Shown one piece after another: positions 7,350 through 15,755 of a stretch of 64,000 nt of DNA. The DNA is from an uncultured Bradyrhizobium sp. GTDB taxonomy: Bacteria > Pseudomonadota > Alphaproteobacteria > Rhizobiales > Xanthobacteraceae. Within the stretch, counting starts at the first letter, position 1. Each line of letters begins with the position of its first letter. The notes below the pieces were generated by a model. That model was not told where the DNA came from and ran no database searches. It worked only from the letters and a program-made list of their open reading frames with translations. The DNA lies in the NCBI RefSeq assembly GCF_947648125.1, contig NZ_CANSMR010000004.1:372001-436000 (forward strand), written 5' to 3'. Both the position numbers and the translations under genes were made by a program.

Positions 7350-8095
7350 CCGATTCCCTGGGTTTTCGCCTCAAGCTTGGCATCATTGCGCCGTCCACCA
7401 ACACCGCGGTGCAGCCAGAGATGGATGCGATGCGTCCTTACGGTGTGACCAATCACCACGGCCGGCTCCATATTCCGAACGACACGATCAGGAACGATGC
7501 TGACTTCAATCGCGTGATGGACAACATCCGTGCCACGATGGACGAGGCAGCGCGGGTGGTGATGACCTGCCAGCCCGATCGTCTTGTGCTCGGCATGTCG
7601 TCCGAAACGTTCTGGGATGGGCTCGAAGGCAGCAAGAAGCTGCTCGAACGCATGCACCAGATCTCCGGCGGCGTTCCGGTCACCATGGGGGCGGAAGCTG
7701 TTCGCGCTGCGTTGCCCAAATACGGAAACATCCGCAGGATCGGCGTGATAACGCCCTACATGCCGCCAGGCGATGAACAGGTCCGCCGCTTCTTCGCAGA
7801 ATGTGGCTTCGAGATCGTCGCTTTGAAGGGGCTACGCGGACCTTCTCCCGTGCAGTATGCCCACGTGTCGGAGAAGCAGCTTCGCGACGCCATCAACGAG
7901 ATGAATGATCCGTCGGTGGAGGCCATCATCCAGGTCGGCACCAACCTTGCCATGGCTCGTCTGGCGGGCATTGCCGAGTTCTGGCTCGACAAGCCCGTCA
8001 TCGCCATCAACACCGCCATCTACTGGCACGCGCTGCGACAGAGCGGGATCGAGGATCGGGTTCCGGGATTTGGATCCTTGCTGATCGACTACTGA
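7346..8095 (+). CDS. Maleate isomerase / arylmalonate decarboxylase family protein lacking both catalytic cysteines
   Basis: A 249-residue protein of the Asp/Glu-racemase superfamily. The start is GTG 7346, overlapping the amidase stop (GTGA) after GGAGG. Family hallmarks are PSTNT (16-20), VITPYMP and a PVIAINTA strand near the end. Maleate isomerases use two cysteines. Here the first position reads LGMSSETFW (Met84) and the second IQVGTNLAM (Gly198), so neither is present; arylmalonate decarboxylase keeps one. The fold is clear, but the chemistry must differ, or the protein may be a non-enzymatic partner of the complete paralogue at 9468-10202. Confidence 0.8.
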   Translation: MTDSLGFRLKLGIIAPSTNTAVQPEMDAMRPYGVTNHHGRLHIPNDTIRNDADFNRVMDNIRATMDEAARVVMTCQPDRLVLGMSSETFWDGLEGSKKLLERMHQISGGVPVTMGAEAVRAALPKYGNIRRIGVITPYMPPGDEQVRRFFAECGFEIVALKGLRGPSPVQYAHVSEKQLRDAINEMNDPSVEAIIQVGTNLAMARLAGIAEFWLDKPVIAINTAIYWHALRQSGIEDRVPGFGSLLIDY

Positions 8096-8145
8096 CGATC
8101 CGGTCGTCGCGATTTTTGCGAGTTCAATCATTGAGGGGGTAGGAG

Positions 8146-9462
8146 ATGGGCTTCAAGAAGCGATATTGCGTGTATGCCGGGCTGTTCGTGTTGATGTTCA
8201 TCAACTACCTCGATCGGGTCAATCTGTCCGTCGCCGCGAAGCCGCTGGCAGAGAGCTACGGCCTGTCTCCCATCGACATGGGGTACATCTTCTCTGCCTT
8301 CCTGTGGACCTATCTGATCTGCCTGATCCCCATGGGTATGCTGGCCGATCGATTTGGGGGACGTGCGGTCACCTATACGACGCTCGGCATTTGGTCGCTC
8401 GCCGGAATCTGGACGGGCCTGGCGTCAACCTATTCTTCGCTCGTTGCGTCCCGTCTCGTCCTCGGAATAGGCGAGTCAGCGAGTTATCCTGCCGGTGGCA
8501 AGATCATTCGGGAATGGGCACCTGCCAGCGAGCGCGGCATTGCCGCGGCGTTTCTCAACTGCGGCGCGCACGCCGGCCTTTGCTTTGGCTCCGTCGTGGT
8601 CGGCTCGCTGATCGTCGAATTCGGATGGCGCGAGTCTTTCTACATTACCGGCATCGCTGGCCTTGCCATCGCCGTACTGTGGTATCTGCTATATCGCCGG
8701 CCAGAAGAGGCAGCTTGGCTTGGTTCTGTAGAACGTAACCTCATTCGCGATAATCGCGGCCAAATCGCAACGGATGACGCCCAGAAACTCAACCAGACTG
8801 CTGCCCTGAAGGGGTTGCTACGTAGTCCCACCATGTGGTCTCTGGCTCTGACGCAAGGGTGCGCTGGCTACACACTCTATTTGTTTATGACTTGGCTACC
8901 CAGCTACCTCGTGGCATCGCGCGGCATGGATGTCTTGAAGTCGAGCTTGTTCTCGGCCATCCCCTACGGGACGGCGGCACTGCTTGGGCTTGGTCTCGGT
9001 TGGTTGAGCGATCGACTCCTGAAGGGAACCGGGGCGAGCAATAGCGATAGGCGGAAGTTGATCGCGACGATGCTGCTCCTGTCCTCCGTGATCCTCGCCG
9101 CTCCATTCGTTGATTCAATCTGGCTGATCGAGGTCCTGATCAGCGTATCGCTCGCATGCGTAGCCACCGCAATGGCCATGAACATTGCGCTGATCGCCGA
9201 TTTGATGTCCGACGGCCGGTACAACGGCGTCGCCACCAGCCTTCTTATCATGGGCGGAAATACGTTCGGGACGGCAGCGCCAATCGTTACCGGCTACGTC
9301 GTCGCAGCGACTGGTGGCTTCTCCGGTGCATTCGTGATCGCAGGCGTGTTGCTCATCGGCGGGTCGATCGTGATCATGTTGGGTGCCCGAAAGCCGATCT
9401 CCGTGGCGAACGAGGCGGAGCTCGGAGCCGGGCAGATTCGTGTCGCTACTGAAGAGATCTGA
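8146..9462 (+). CDS. MFS transporter, anion:cation symporter-like
   Basis: A 438-residue permease with about twelve membrane helices. The start INYLDRVNLSVAAKPLAESY and the loop GMLADRFGGR between helices 2 and 3 are typical of the ACS group (glucarate, galactonate, phthalate and other organic anions). A good ribosome site (GGAG) precedes ATG 8146. It sits between the two maleate-isomerase-family genes and 5 bases before the second, so it probably imports the carboxylate or amide substrate of this cluster into the cytoplasm. Confidence 0.85.
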   Translation: MGFKKRYCVYAGLFVLMFINYLDRVNLSVAAKPLAESYGLSPIDMGYIFSAFLWTYLICLIPMGMLADRFGGRAVTYTTLGIWSLAGIWTGLASTYSSLVASRLVLGIGESASYPAGGKIIREWAPASERGIAAAFLNCGAHAGLCFGSVVVGSLIVEFGWRESFYITGIAGLAIAVLWYLLYRRPEEAAWLGSVERNLIRDNRGQIATDDAQKLNQTAALKGLLRSPTMWSLALTQGCAGYTLYLFMTWLPSYLVASRGMDVLKSSLFSAIPYGTAALLGLGLGWLSDRLLKGTGASNSDRRKLIATMLLLSSVILAAPFVDSIWLIEVLISVSLACVATAMAMNIALIADLMSDGRYNGVATSLLIMGGNTFGTAAPIVTGYVVAATGGFSGAFVIAGVLLIGGSIVIMLGARKPISVANEAELGAGQIRVATEEI

Positions 9463-9467
9463 AAGCC

Positions 9468-10202
9468 ATGACAGACGTCGATTATGGTAGCCGCCTTCGT
9501 GTTGGGATCTTGATGCCGTCGGGTAATCCGATCGCAGAGCCCGAAATCCGCGCCATGCTGCCGGCGGGTATTTCTCCGCTGGTGACCAGGCTCGCTCTTC
9601 GTGGCAGTTCCAAGCCGGAGCTGCTCGGGATGCTCGATCAGCTTGAGCCGGCATCCAGTCTTCTTGCTGATGCCGGCGTTGATGTGATTGTCTTCCACTG
9701 CACAGCAGTCTCGACATTCGCCCCCGATTTGGCGGCCGGAATCCGCCAACGCGTGGAGGCAACAACAAACATAAAATGCTTCACCACGGCGGACGCGGTC
9801 ATCAAGGCGTTGCAGCAGCTCCGCGCCAAGCGCATTACGCTGCTAACTCCGTACATCAGCGCGGTTCATGAGCGAGAAATATCATTCCTCGAAGCAAAGG
9901 GGTTTGTCGTAGAAACCAACGCATATCTCGGCATCAATACGAACACCCAGATGGCCAGGATTGTACCCAACGCGATTGCTGATTGGGCCGACGACAACAT
10001 CAATCCACGCACCGATGCATGCTTCATCAGTTGCACCGCCATCAGGTCAGCTCCAATCATTTCTCGGCTCGAGCAACGCTGGGGCATTCCCGTGGTGACC
10101 AGCAACCAGTCCATGGTGTGGCAATTGATGCGTTCAAACGGGATCGACCTCAACCTCGGCGGATTTGGTCGATTATTCTCTATCGCAGGAACTGACGAAT
10201 AA
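9468..10202 (+). CDS. Maleate isomerase family protein with both cysteines
   Basis: A 244-residue Asp/Glu-racemase-superfamily protein, paralogous to 7346-8095. The N-terminal MPSGNPIAEPE carries the substrate-binding loop. Cys78 (VIVFHCTAVS) and Cys189 (FISCTAIRS) occupy the two catalytic positions, as in maleate cis-trans isomerase (NicE), which turns maleate into fumarate. With the upstream amidase this gives a plausible maleamate to maleate to fumarate route. It is the last gene of the cluster; no terminator is obvious in the 141 bases before the next operon. Confidence 0.8.
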   Translation: MTDVDYGSRLRVGILMPSGNPIAEPEIRAMLPAGISPLVTRLALRGSSKPELLGMLDQLEPASSLLADAGVDVIVFHCTAVSTFAPDLAAGIRQRVEATTNIKCFTTADAVIKALQQLRAKRITLLTPYISAVHEREISFLEAKGFVVETNAYLGINTNTQMARIVPNAIADWADDNINPRTDACFISCTAIRSAPIISRLEQRWGIPVVTSNQSMVWQLMRSNGIDLNLGGFGRLFSIAGTDE

Positions 10203-10343
10203 GAGGCATTGGTTCGTTGGTCCCAGATCGGGGTGGTCTAATTCGGGCAACACCGCGCTCGCAAGTTACCGCTTTCTGGTCTGCCAAGGGGCACGTCTAA
10301 TCTGGGGGATCGAGGCCACCGGCAGAAGGCGCGGAATCCCATA

Positions 10344-11105
10344 GTGTTGGCATCCAGAAAAACCATTCTAGAGGCTCGCGAGATCAAGAAGAGCTTCGGC
10401 GCTCTTGCGGTGCTCAATGGCGTATCGCTGAACGTTGCGGAAGGTGAGATCGTCAGCCTTATCGGTCCTTCCGGTTCGGGTAAGACGACGTTCCTGAGGT
10501 GCCTGGCCCTGCTCGAGGAAATCTCGTTCGGGGAGATCCGTATCAACGGAACCACAGTTGCCGGAGCAGCCTCCGATCGTCAGTCCCAGCAAGCCGCACG
10601 GCTCATGAGGCGGGACATCGGCATGGTGTTCCAACAGTTCAATCTGTGGCCGCATATGACCGTGCTTCAGAACGTGATCGAAGCGCCCATGCGCGTTCGT
10701 GGAATTTCGCGAGACGTTGCCATCGCATCGGCTACCGAAATCCTGGCAAAGGTCGGCATCGCGGAGAAGCGCGACGCATATCCGGCGCAACTCTCCGGCG
10801 GTCAGCAGCAACGCGTAGCGATCTCGCGTGCGCTCGCGATGAATCCGAAAGTCATCCTCTTCGATGAACCGACGTCTGCTCTCGATCCAGAGCTTCGTCA
10901 CGAAGTGCTGGCTGTACTCAAAAAGCTCGCCGACGATGGTCAGACTATGATCGTGGTCACCCATGAGATGGGGTTCGCCAGAAGCGTGAGCACGCGCATC
11001 GCATTTCTTGACGGCGGAAAGCTGGTCGAAGAAGGCGGATCTGATGAGTTCTTTAGGTCGCCCAAGACCGAGAGAGCCAAGCAATTCCTGGAAATGATGT
11101 TCTGA
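10344..11105 (+). CDS. Polar amino acid ABC transporter, ATPase
   Basis: A 253-residue GlnQ/HisP-type ATPase. Walker [12 protein letters not shown]-loop [12 protein letters not shown], signature LSGGQQQR, Walker [15 protein letters not shown] and the H-loop VTHEMGF are all intact. The start is GTG 10344, since no ATG is available; the ribosome site is weak. Binding protein and permease genes follow directly. The subunit sits on the cytoplasmic face and drives import of an amino-acid-like solute. Confidence 0.92.
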   Translation: MLASRKTILEAREIKKSFGALAVLNGVSLNVAEGEIVSLIGPSGSGKTTFLRCLALLEEISFGEIRINGTTVAGAASDRQSQQAARLMRRDIGMVFQQFNLWPHMTVLQNVIEAPMRVRGISRDVAIASATEILAKVGIAEKRDAYPAQLSGGQQQRVAISRALAMNPKVILFDEPTSALDPELRHEVLAVLKKLADDGQTMIVVTHEMGFARSVSTRIAFLDGGKLVEEGGSDEFFRSPKTERAKQFLEMMF

Positions 11106-11125
11106 GCGATGAACGAGGGGGCCAA

Positions 11126-11929
11126 ATGAAAAAGCTGTCGATTCTTGCCGCTGGTGTGATCGGTTTCTGCGCGATCTTTGGATCGGCAGCTGTCTATGCA
11201 CAGCAAAAGGTCTCGAAGTTGACTCTGATCCCCCAGAAGGGAAAACTTCGAGTTTGTCAGGTTCCGAACTACTACGCCATCTCGTTTCGGAACCCGAAAA
11301 CCGGAGAGCTTGAAGGGATCGACGTGGATCTCTCTAATGAGCTCGCGAAGGAGCTAAACGTTCAGCTCGAGATCGTCGAGACGCAGTTCTCGACTTTCAT
11401 TGCCGATCTTCAGGCCGACAAGTGCGATATCGGAATGTTCGCCGTTGCAGCGACCTTGAAGCGGGCTCAGGCGGTCGAATTTTCCAATCCGTATCTCGAG
11501 TCCGGCCTGTACGCCATCGTGAAGGACGGTAGCAAGATCGAGAAATGGGACGACGTCGATCAGCCCGGCGTGCGGGTCGTCACCGGTCTCGGAAGCTTCA
11601 TGGATGACATCATGAAGGGTTATCTGAAAAAGGCGACCCAGCGCAGCGTAGTGCCTCCCGCCGATATGCTGAGCGAGCTGGCTGCCAATAAGGCGGACGT
11701 CTACATCAGCGACTACCCGGCCAGTGTTCGGATCAAGAAGGAATTTGACTGGGCAAAGCTGATCGCACCGTCCGAGCCGCTCGCCGTCACGCCGTATTCA
11801 TACGTCGTCGCCCCAGGGGATCAGGTTTGGCTGAACTTCATCAACCTGTTCGTGCGAACGATTCACAATGACGGTCGGCTCAAGAAATATGCGGACAAGC
11901 ATAATTTGAGTCCGATGGTCGCAAAGTAG
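11126..11929 (+). CDS. Amino acid ABC transporter, periplasmic binding protein (family 3)
   Basis: A 267-residue protein with an N-terminal signal peptide (MKKLSILAAGVIGFCAIFGS, cleavage probably after ...VYA). The mature part has the family-3 layout: LRVCQVPNYYAISFRNP at the start of lobe 1, then GIDVDLSNELAKEL and KCDIGMFA. A GGGGGCC ribosome site precedes ATG 11126. The ligand cannot be read off; CDIGMFAVAATLKRAQAVEF fits amino acids and related cations. Confidence 0.9.
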   Translation: MKKLSILAAGVIGFCAIFGSAAVYAQQKVSKLTLIPQKGKLRVCQVPNYYAISFRNPKTGELEGIDVDLSNELAKELNVQLEIVETQFSTFIADLQADKCDIGMFAVAATLKRAQAVEFSNPYLESGLYAIVKDGSKIEKWDDVDQPGVRVVTGLGSFMDDIMKGYLKKATQRSVVPPADMLSELAANKADVYISDYPASVRIKKEFDWAKLIAPSEPLAVTPYSYVVAPGDQVWLNFINLFVRTIHNDGRLKKYADKHNLSPMVAK

Positions 11930-11955
11930 CCTCTCAGCGTGGCGCGAGTCGAGAC

Positions 11956-12627
11956 ATGAGCACGTACACGTTCAGGTGGGACGTTGTTCGAGATAACTTG
12001 CCCTTCTTGCTCTCGGGTCTCAAGGGCACCCTGATCATATCCGCTGTCACGCTTGTGATGGCGATGTTGGGCGGATTGGTACTGGTGTCTCTCGATCTCT
12101 CCAGATGGAAAGTCGTGAGATCCATCAGTATCACGTTCGGGGAGTTGGTGCGCAACACGCCAATCCTGATCCAGCTTCTGTGGTACTATTATGTGCTGCC
12201 AATATCATTCGGAATCGACATTCCCGCGATGTTTGCAGCAATTCTTGGACTCTCGATTTACTCGTCAGCGTTCATAGGCGAGGTGTATCGGGCCGGAATT
12301 CAAGGCGTCCCAAAGGGGCACGTAGAAGCAGCGAAGGTTCTTGGCCTGAGCAGGCTACAGACGTTCACTCGAATTGTATTGCCCCAAGCATTTTGGGCGA
12401 GTCTGCCGCCGCTCGCATCGAACTTCGTGATGCTCATCAAGTACTCGTCGCTCGCTTCCGTCCTCTCGGTGCCCGAGATCACGCGAAAGGCAACAGAGCT
12501 CTCATCGGCGACGTTCAGGCCGCTGGAAATATTTACGGCCGTTGCGCTGGTCTACTTCATCATTTGCTGGCCCCTGACGCTAACGATCAGGTGGATCGAG
12601 CGCCGAACCATGCGGCTCAGAAAATAA
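11956..12627 (+). CDS. Amino acid ABC transporter, permease
   Basis: A 223-residue inner-membrane protein of the HisM/GlnP family, with about five helices and the EAA loop EVYRAGIQGVPKGHVEAAKV that docks to the ATPase. ELVRNTPILIQLLWYYYVLP is the characteristic family segment. It is the only permease gene of this operon, whereas most polar amino acid systems have two, so it probably works as a homodimer. A RidA-family gene follows after 27 bases. Confidence 0.9.
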   Translation: MSTYTFRWDVVRDNLPFLLSGLKGTLIISAVTLVMAMLGGLVLVSLDLSRWKVVRSISITFGELVRNTPILIQLLWYYYVLPISFGIDIPAMFAAILGLSIYSSAFIGEVYRAGIQGVPKGHVEAAKVLGLSRLQTFTRIVLPQAFWASLPPLASNFVMLIKYSSLASVLSVPEITRKATELSSATFRPLEIFTAVALVYFIICWPLTLTIRWIERRTMRLRK

Positions 12628-12654
12628 CCTACGACAACAGAATGGAGGTCTCTC

Positions 12655-13044
12655 ATGACAGACGACGTACGCTTTGTGGACTCCCACGCTAACACTCGTC
12701 CGTTCTCGCACGCATCGATCGTCGGGCCCTGGATCTTTACCAAAGGAACTGCCGGTTACAACGCGGAGACGGGGCAATTCCCATTGGACATTCGGGAACA
12801 GACCGCCCAATGCATGAAGAACCTCGCTAACATTCTCAAGGAATGCGATGCGACCTTTGCCGATGTCGTCAAGGTCAACGTCTATCTTGTAAACATAGGC
12901 GACTACGACGCTGTAAATGAAGTTTATGTGAAGGCGATGGGTGGCCACAAGCCGGCGCGATGCTGCGTCGGGGTGCCCGCGCTGCCGACGAAAAACGAGA
13001 ACATGAAGATCGAAATGGTCGCCTATAAGAGGGATCGCGCCTAG
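12655..13044 (+). CDS. RidA-family (YjgF/UK114) protein
   Basis: A 129-residue protein of the RidA fold, a trimer that hydrolyses reactive enamine/imine intermediates produced by PLP enzymes and oxidases. Visible marks: FTKGTAGYNAETGQ near the N-terminus, VVKVNVYLVNIGDYDAVNEV in the middle, and the active-site arginine and glutamate in KPARCCVGVPALP and KIEMVAY. A GGAGG ribosome site precedes ATG 12655. It ends the transporter operon and is followed by a strong hairpin. The context suggests protection during catabolism of the imported solute. Confidence 0.88.
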   Translation: MTDDVRFVDSHANTRPFSHASIVGPWIFTKGTAGYNAETGQFPLDIREQTAQCMKNLANILKECDATFADVVKVNVYLVNIGDYDAVNEVYVKAMGGHKPARCCVGVPALPTKNENMKIEMVAYKRDRA

Positions 13045-13078
13045 ATCGCGTCTCATTGGGACCGGCGACGATCGGCTA

Positions 13079-13114
13079 TTGAGACACCAAGGCGCATCGC
13101 CTTTGGTGTCTCAA
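13079..13114. terminator. Bidirectional terminator hairpin
   Basis: TTGAGACACCAA (13079-13090) pairs perfectly with TTGGTGTCTCAA (13103-13114), and GGC with GCC adds three more pairs. It lies between the converging RidA gene and aminotransferase gene and could stop transcripts from both sides. Confidence 0.7.
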
Positions 13115-13128
13115 GGGCGGGGCTCAGG

Positions 13129-14289
13129 CTATTGGGCCTTCCGCGCAGTTGCCTGGATTGTCGCAGAAAGCGCATCGAGGGCGGTCGGAAGAACGTCGAT
13201 TGGAAGATAGCCAAAGCCGAGTCGCAAGACTGCGGATGACTCGCCGAACCACGACCCATCTCCGATCTGGAGATCGGACTTCGGAAGCGCCGACCAGAAG
13301 CGGTTAATGGCGGCTGCGTCGAATGCCGTTGGGTTCAATCGTAGGCAGCAGAGAGCCCCGCCGTCAGGTTTGACCCATTGGACCATGCCGGCTTGGTTGC
13401 CGACCCATGCCGCCACTGTTGAGAGGCCTGTTGCAAGCAGAGTGCGACGCTGGCGCAGAATTGCCTCTCGGTGATCAAGGACGGTCGCTGCCAAAGTCTC
13501 ATCGAGCGGAGAACCGGAGATCACGAGGTTCATTTTTGCGACAGTCAATCGCTCGCGAAGCTTAGGATCACGGACGGTGAGCCATCCAACGCGGAGCCCA
13601 GGAGCGCCGTGCGCCTTTGAGACGGATCCGCCGGTTATGATCGCTTCATCAAGCGCTGCGGCACTCTGAGGAGGAAGCTCATCCCCGTAGGTTGCCTCAC
13701 GATACGTCTCATCGACGAATAGGCGCGCAGCCGGAGCTTTCGTGCGCATCAGGTCCAGGATTTCTCGTATTTCCGCGAGATCTGTTCGCACGCCGCTCGG
13801 GTTCTGCGGGCTGGCGATGCTGACGAGCTTCGTCTTTTCGTTGAGGAGCGGTTCGAGTGCTTCGGGTGTCAGCCGATAGCCGCGATCGAATGTCAGATGA
13901 CATTCTCGCAACGTCACGCCGGTGCCGACGAGCGAGTCGCGCGAGGGCGGAAAGCATGGTGTTGCAATAACGGCCTCGTCGCCCAGACGGCAGAGTTCGA
14001 ACGCCAGCAGAAACAGTCCAAGGGCAGTTCCTTGCGTGGTAATGACGTCTTCCGCCCGAACTCCCGCAAGCGCGGCAATCGTGGCCCGGAGGCGCGGCAG
14101 ACCCGCCGACGAACCATAGCCCATCTTGAGGCCGTCAAGCGCGGCGATGCCGCCGGCCATGCTCACAATCTCGCCGAATGTCAGGTCCTGGGCCGTGCTT
14201 TCGGCCAGATTGTAACGCCGATTGATATCGAGCAACGAGATGATCTCGTTTCGAGGAAATCGGCCCGGCCAGTCTGGCTTGTGTGTCAC
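13129..14289 (-). CDS. PLP-dependent aminotransferase, class I/II
   Basis: A 386-residue fold-type I enzyme. Schiff-base lysine Lys225 lies in TGGSVSKAHGAPGLRVGW, with cofactor-contacting Asn163 (PQNPSG), Asp193 (FVDETYRE) and Arg233. The start is GTG 14289, preceded by GAGGA. It is followed on the same strand by nothing within reach of the terminator, and preceded by an AraC regulator gene (14410-15240). The amino donor is unknown; the island's RidA proteins would suit imine intermediates from this enzyme. It is distinct from the AspC-like enzyme at 26229. Confidence 0.88.
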   Translation of the reverse strand: MTHKPDWPGRFPRNEIISLLDINRRYNLAESTAQDLTFGEIVSMAGGIAALDGLKMGYGSSAGLPRLRATIAALAGVRAEDVITTQGTALGLFLLAFELCRLGDEAVIATPCFPPSRDSLVGTGVTLRECHLTFDRGYRLTPEALEPLLNEKTKLVSIASPQNPSGVRTDLAEIREILDLMRTKAPAARLFVDETYREATYGDELPPQSAAALDEAIITGGSVSKAHGAPGLRVGWLTVRDPKLRERLTVAKMNLVISGSPLDETLAATVLDHREAILRQRRTLLATGLSTVAAWVGNQAGMVQWVKPDGGALCCLRLNPTAFDAAAINRFWSALPKSDLQIGDGSWFGESSAVLRLGFGYLPIDVLPTALDALSATIQATARKAQ

Positions 14290-14409
14290 ATCGTCCTCAA
14301 GGTCAGTGGGTCTGCGGCTATTGGAGGACGTGACCGTGAGAAATCTTGTCGAAAGTTGCTGCGGCCGGAGGCTTTTGGGGACTTCAAATGCGGGGCGCGG
14401 ACCGGCAGT

Positions 14410-15240
14410 TTATTGCATCGACCTCGCATAGAGGGCCGGCGTCGTGCCGGTGAATTGTTTGAAGCGCTTTGTGAAGTGCGCTTGGTCGGCAAAACCGACG
14501 TCCAACGCCACCTGCGCGACCGGTTCGCCAAGCCTCAGGAGCTGCCGCGATTTCGCAATTCGCACCTGGGTCAGATAGGAGTAGGGCGTTAAGCCGAGGT
14601 GTTTCTGAAAAAGCCTGATCAGGTGAAAGGAGCCGACGCCGGAAGCTCTGGAGGCATCTTCGAGGCCGATATCGTCACATGCTCGCGCTTGCAAGAACGC
14701 GATCGCACGATCGACTGCTTTTGAGCAACCCGAATCGGTGCGTGTGAGACGGTCGGCCCCATAGCGCTCGAACAGCAGCGAAATGCCACAGACCATCGCC
14801 TCTTCGGCGCCCGCCATGTCGGTGCCGGCCAAGGTAAGTCCTTGGGCTTGGTCAAACCAATGCCAGAGATCGGGATCTTCGATGACCGTCTTCCCGACAA
14901 TAGACCCATCGCCGCACGGGCGCGCCAGGATCGAGGCGAGGGCGGAGGCTGGCACGTAAAGCGCAGCATAGGCTAATTCCCGCCCATGCTCGCGTTCACC
15001 GGTATGCATTTCGCCGGGGTTGACCACAACTAGATCGCCCGGCGCAGCATGCGCGCGAGCGTTTCCGCATCGAAACGACTTCACCCCGGCATGCATGACA
15101 CCAATCATCAGCTCATCGTGCGAATGCGGTGCGAAACTGTGCCGCACAAATCGCGCAGACATCAAATCGATGCCGCCAAACATCGGCGAGCTACGAAAGG
15201 TCGCTCTGTCGAGAGGGCTCTCGAATTGCAAAGTAGCCAT
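14410..15240 (-). CDS. AraC-family transcriptional regulator
   Basis: A 276-residue protein with an N-terminal cupin-type effector domain (HSFAPHSHDELMIGVMHAG and PGEMHTGE) and two C-terminal HTH motifs (DASRASGVGSFHLIRLFQKH; VALDVGFADQAHFTKRFKQF). The start is placed at ATG 15240, giving a 116-base divergent gap to the RidA/FAH operon; a TTG at 15336 would leave only 20 bases. It probably responds to an amino acid or carboxylate and controls either the divergent operon or the aminotransferase downstream. Confidence 0.85.
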   Translation of the reverse strand: MATLQFESPLDRATFRSSPMFGGIDLMSARFVRHSFAPHSHDELMIGVMHAGVKSFRCGNARAHAAPGDLVVVNPGEMHTGEREHGRELAYAALYVPASALASILARPCGDGSIVGKTVIEDPDLWHWFDQAQGLTLAGTDMAGAEEAMVCGISLLFERYGADRLTRTDSGCSKAVDRAIAFLQARACDDIGLEDASRASGVGSFHLIRLFQKHLGLTPYSYLTQVRIAKSRQLLRLGEPVAQVALDVGFADQAHFTKRFKQFTGTTPALYARSMQ

Positions 15241-15356
15241 GGCGCTGAGGTCAATATCCGACAAGAACGATAGATCGGTTCCTGCTTTCTGTAAACCGGC
15301 GCCAACCACCGACGTCAGCCTCGGCGCCGTCCCCAATTGGACTAAGGAACTTTAGA

Positions 15357-15740
15357 ATGACCAGGAAGATAGTAACCGCCCCGGACCTCACACCGCCTGT
15401 GGGGCCATTTGCGCAGGCCGTCTGGGCAGGCGATCTGCTCTATGCCTCGGGCCAGGTTGGGCAGGATCCGGTCTCCGGCGCGATGGTCACCGGCGGAATC
15501 GAGGCAGAAACACGCCAAGCCTTCGAGAATCTGCTTCGGGTCCTCGCCGCTGCTGGCCTTGGATTCGAAGATGTCATCAAGGCACACGTATTCCTTGTGG
15601 ACATCAACGATTTCGCGGCGATGAATGCGATTTACGGCACCATTTTCACCGCGCCGTTCCCGGCACGCACGACGGTGCAAGTTGCAAAACTGGCGCTGAA
15701 TGCGCGTGTCGAAATAGATCTCGTCGTGCGGCGTTCTTGA
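15357..15740 (+). CDS. RidA-family protein
   Basis: A 127-residue RidA-fold protein: PVGPFAQAVWAGDLLYASGQ near the N-terminus, DVIKAHVFLVDINDFAAMNA in the middle, the arginine of PFPARTTVQVAKLAL and the glutamate in VEIDLVV. Such proteins deaminate imine/enamine intermediates. It is the first gene of a run that continues with a FAH-family enzyme (15 bases later) and a LysR regulator, divergent from the AraC gene. Some relatives are 2-aminomuconate deaminases; the adjacent FAH gene makes that comparison interesting but not decisive. Confidence 0.88.
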   Translation: MTRKIVTAPDLTPPVGPFAQAVWAGDLLYASGQVGQDPVSGAMVTGGIEAETRQAFENLLRVLAAAGLGFEDVIKAHVFLVDINDFAAMNAIYGTIFTAPFPARTTVQVAKLALNARVEIDLVVRRS

Positions 15741-15755
15741 GGCGGTGGGGCCACT

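Noticed and set aside
15241-15336. N-terminal extension of the AraC protein from TTG 15336
   Set aside because: It would leave only 20 bases to the divergent RidA gene and adds no conserved sequence; ATG 15240 preferred.
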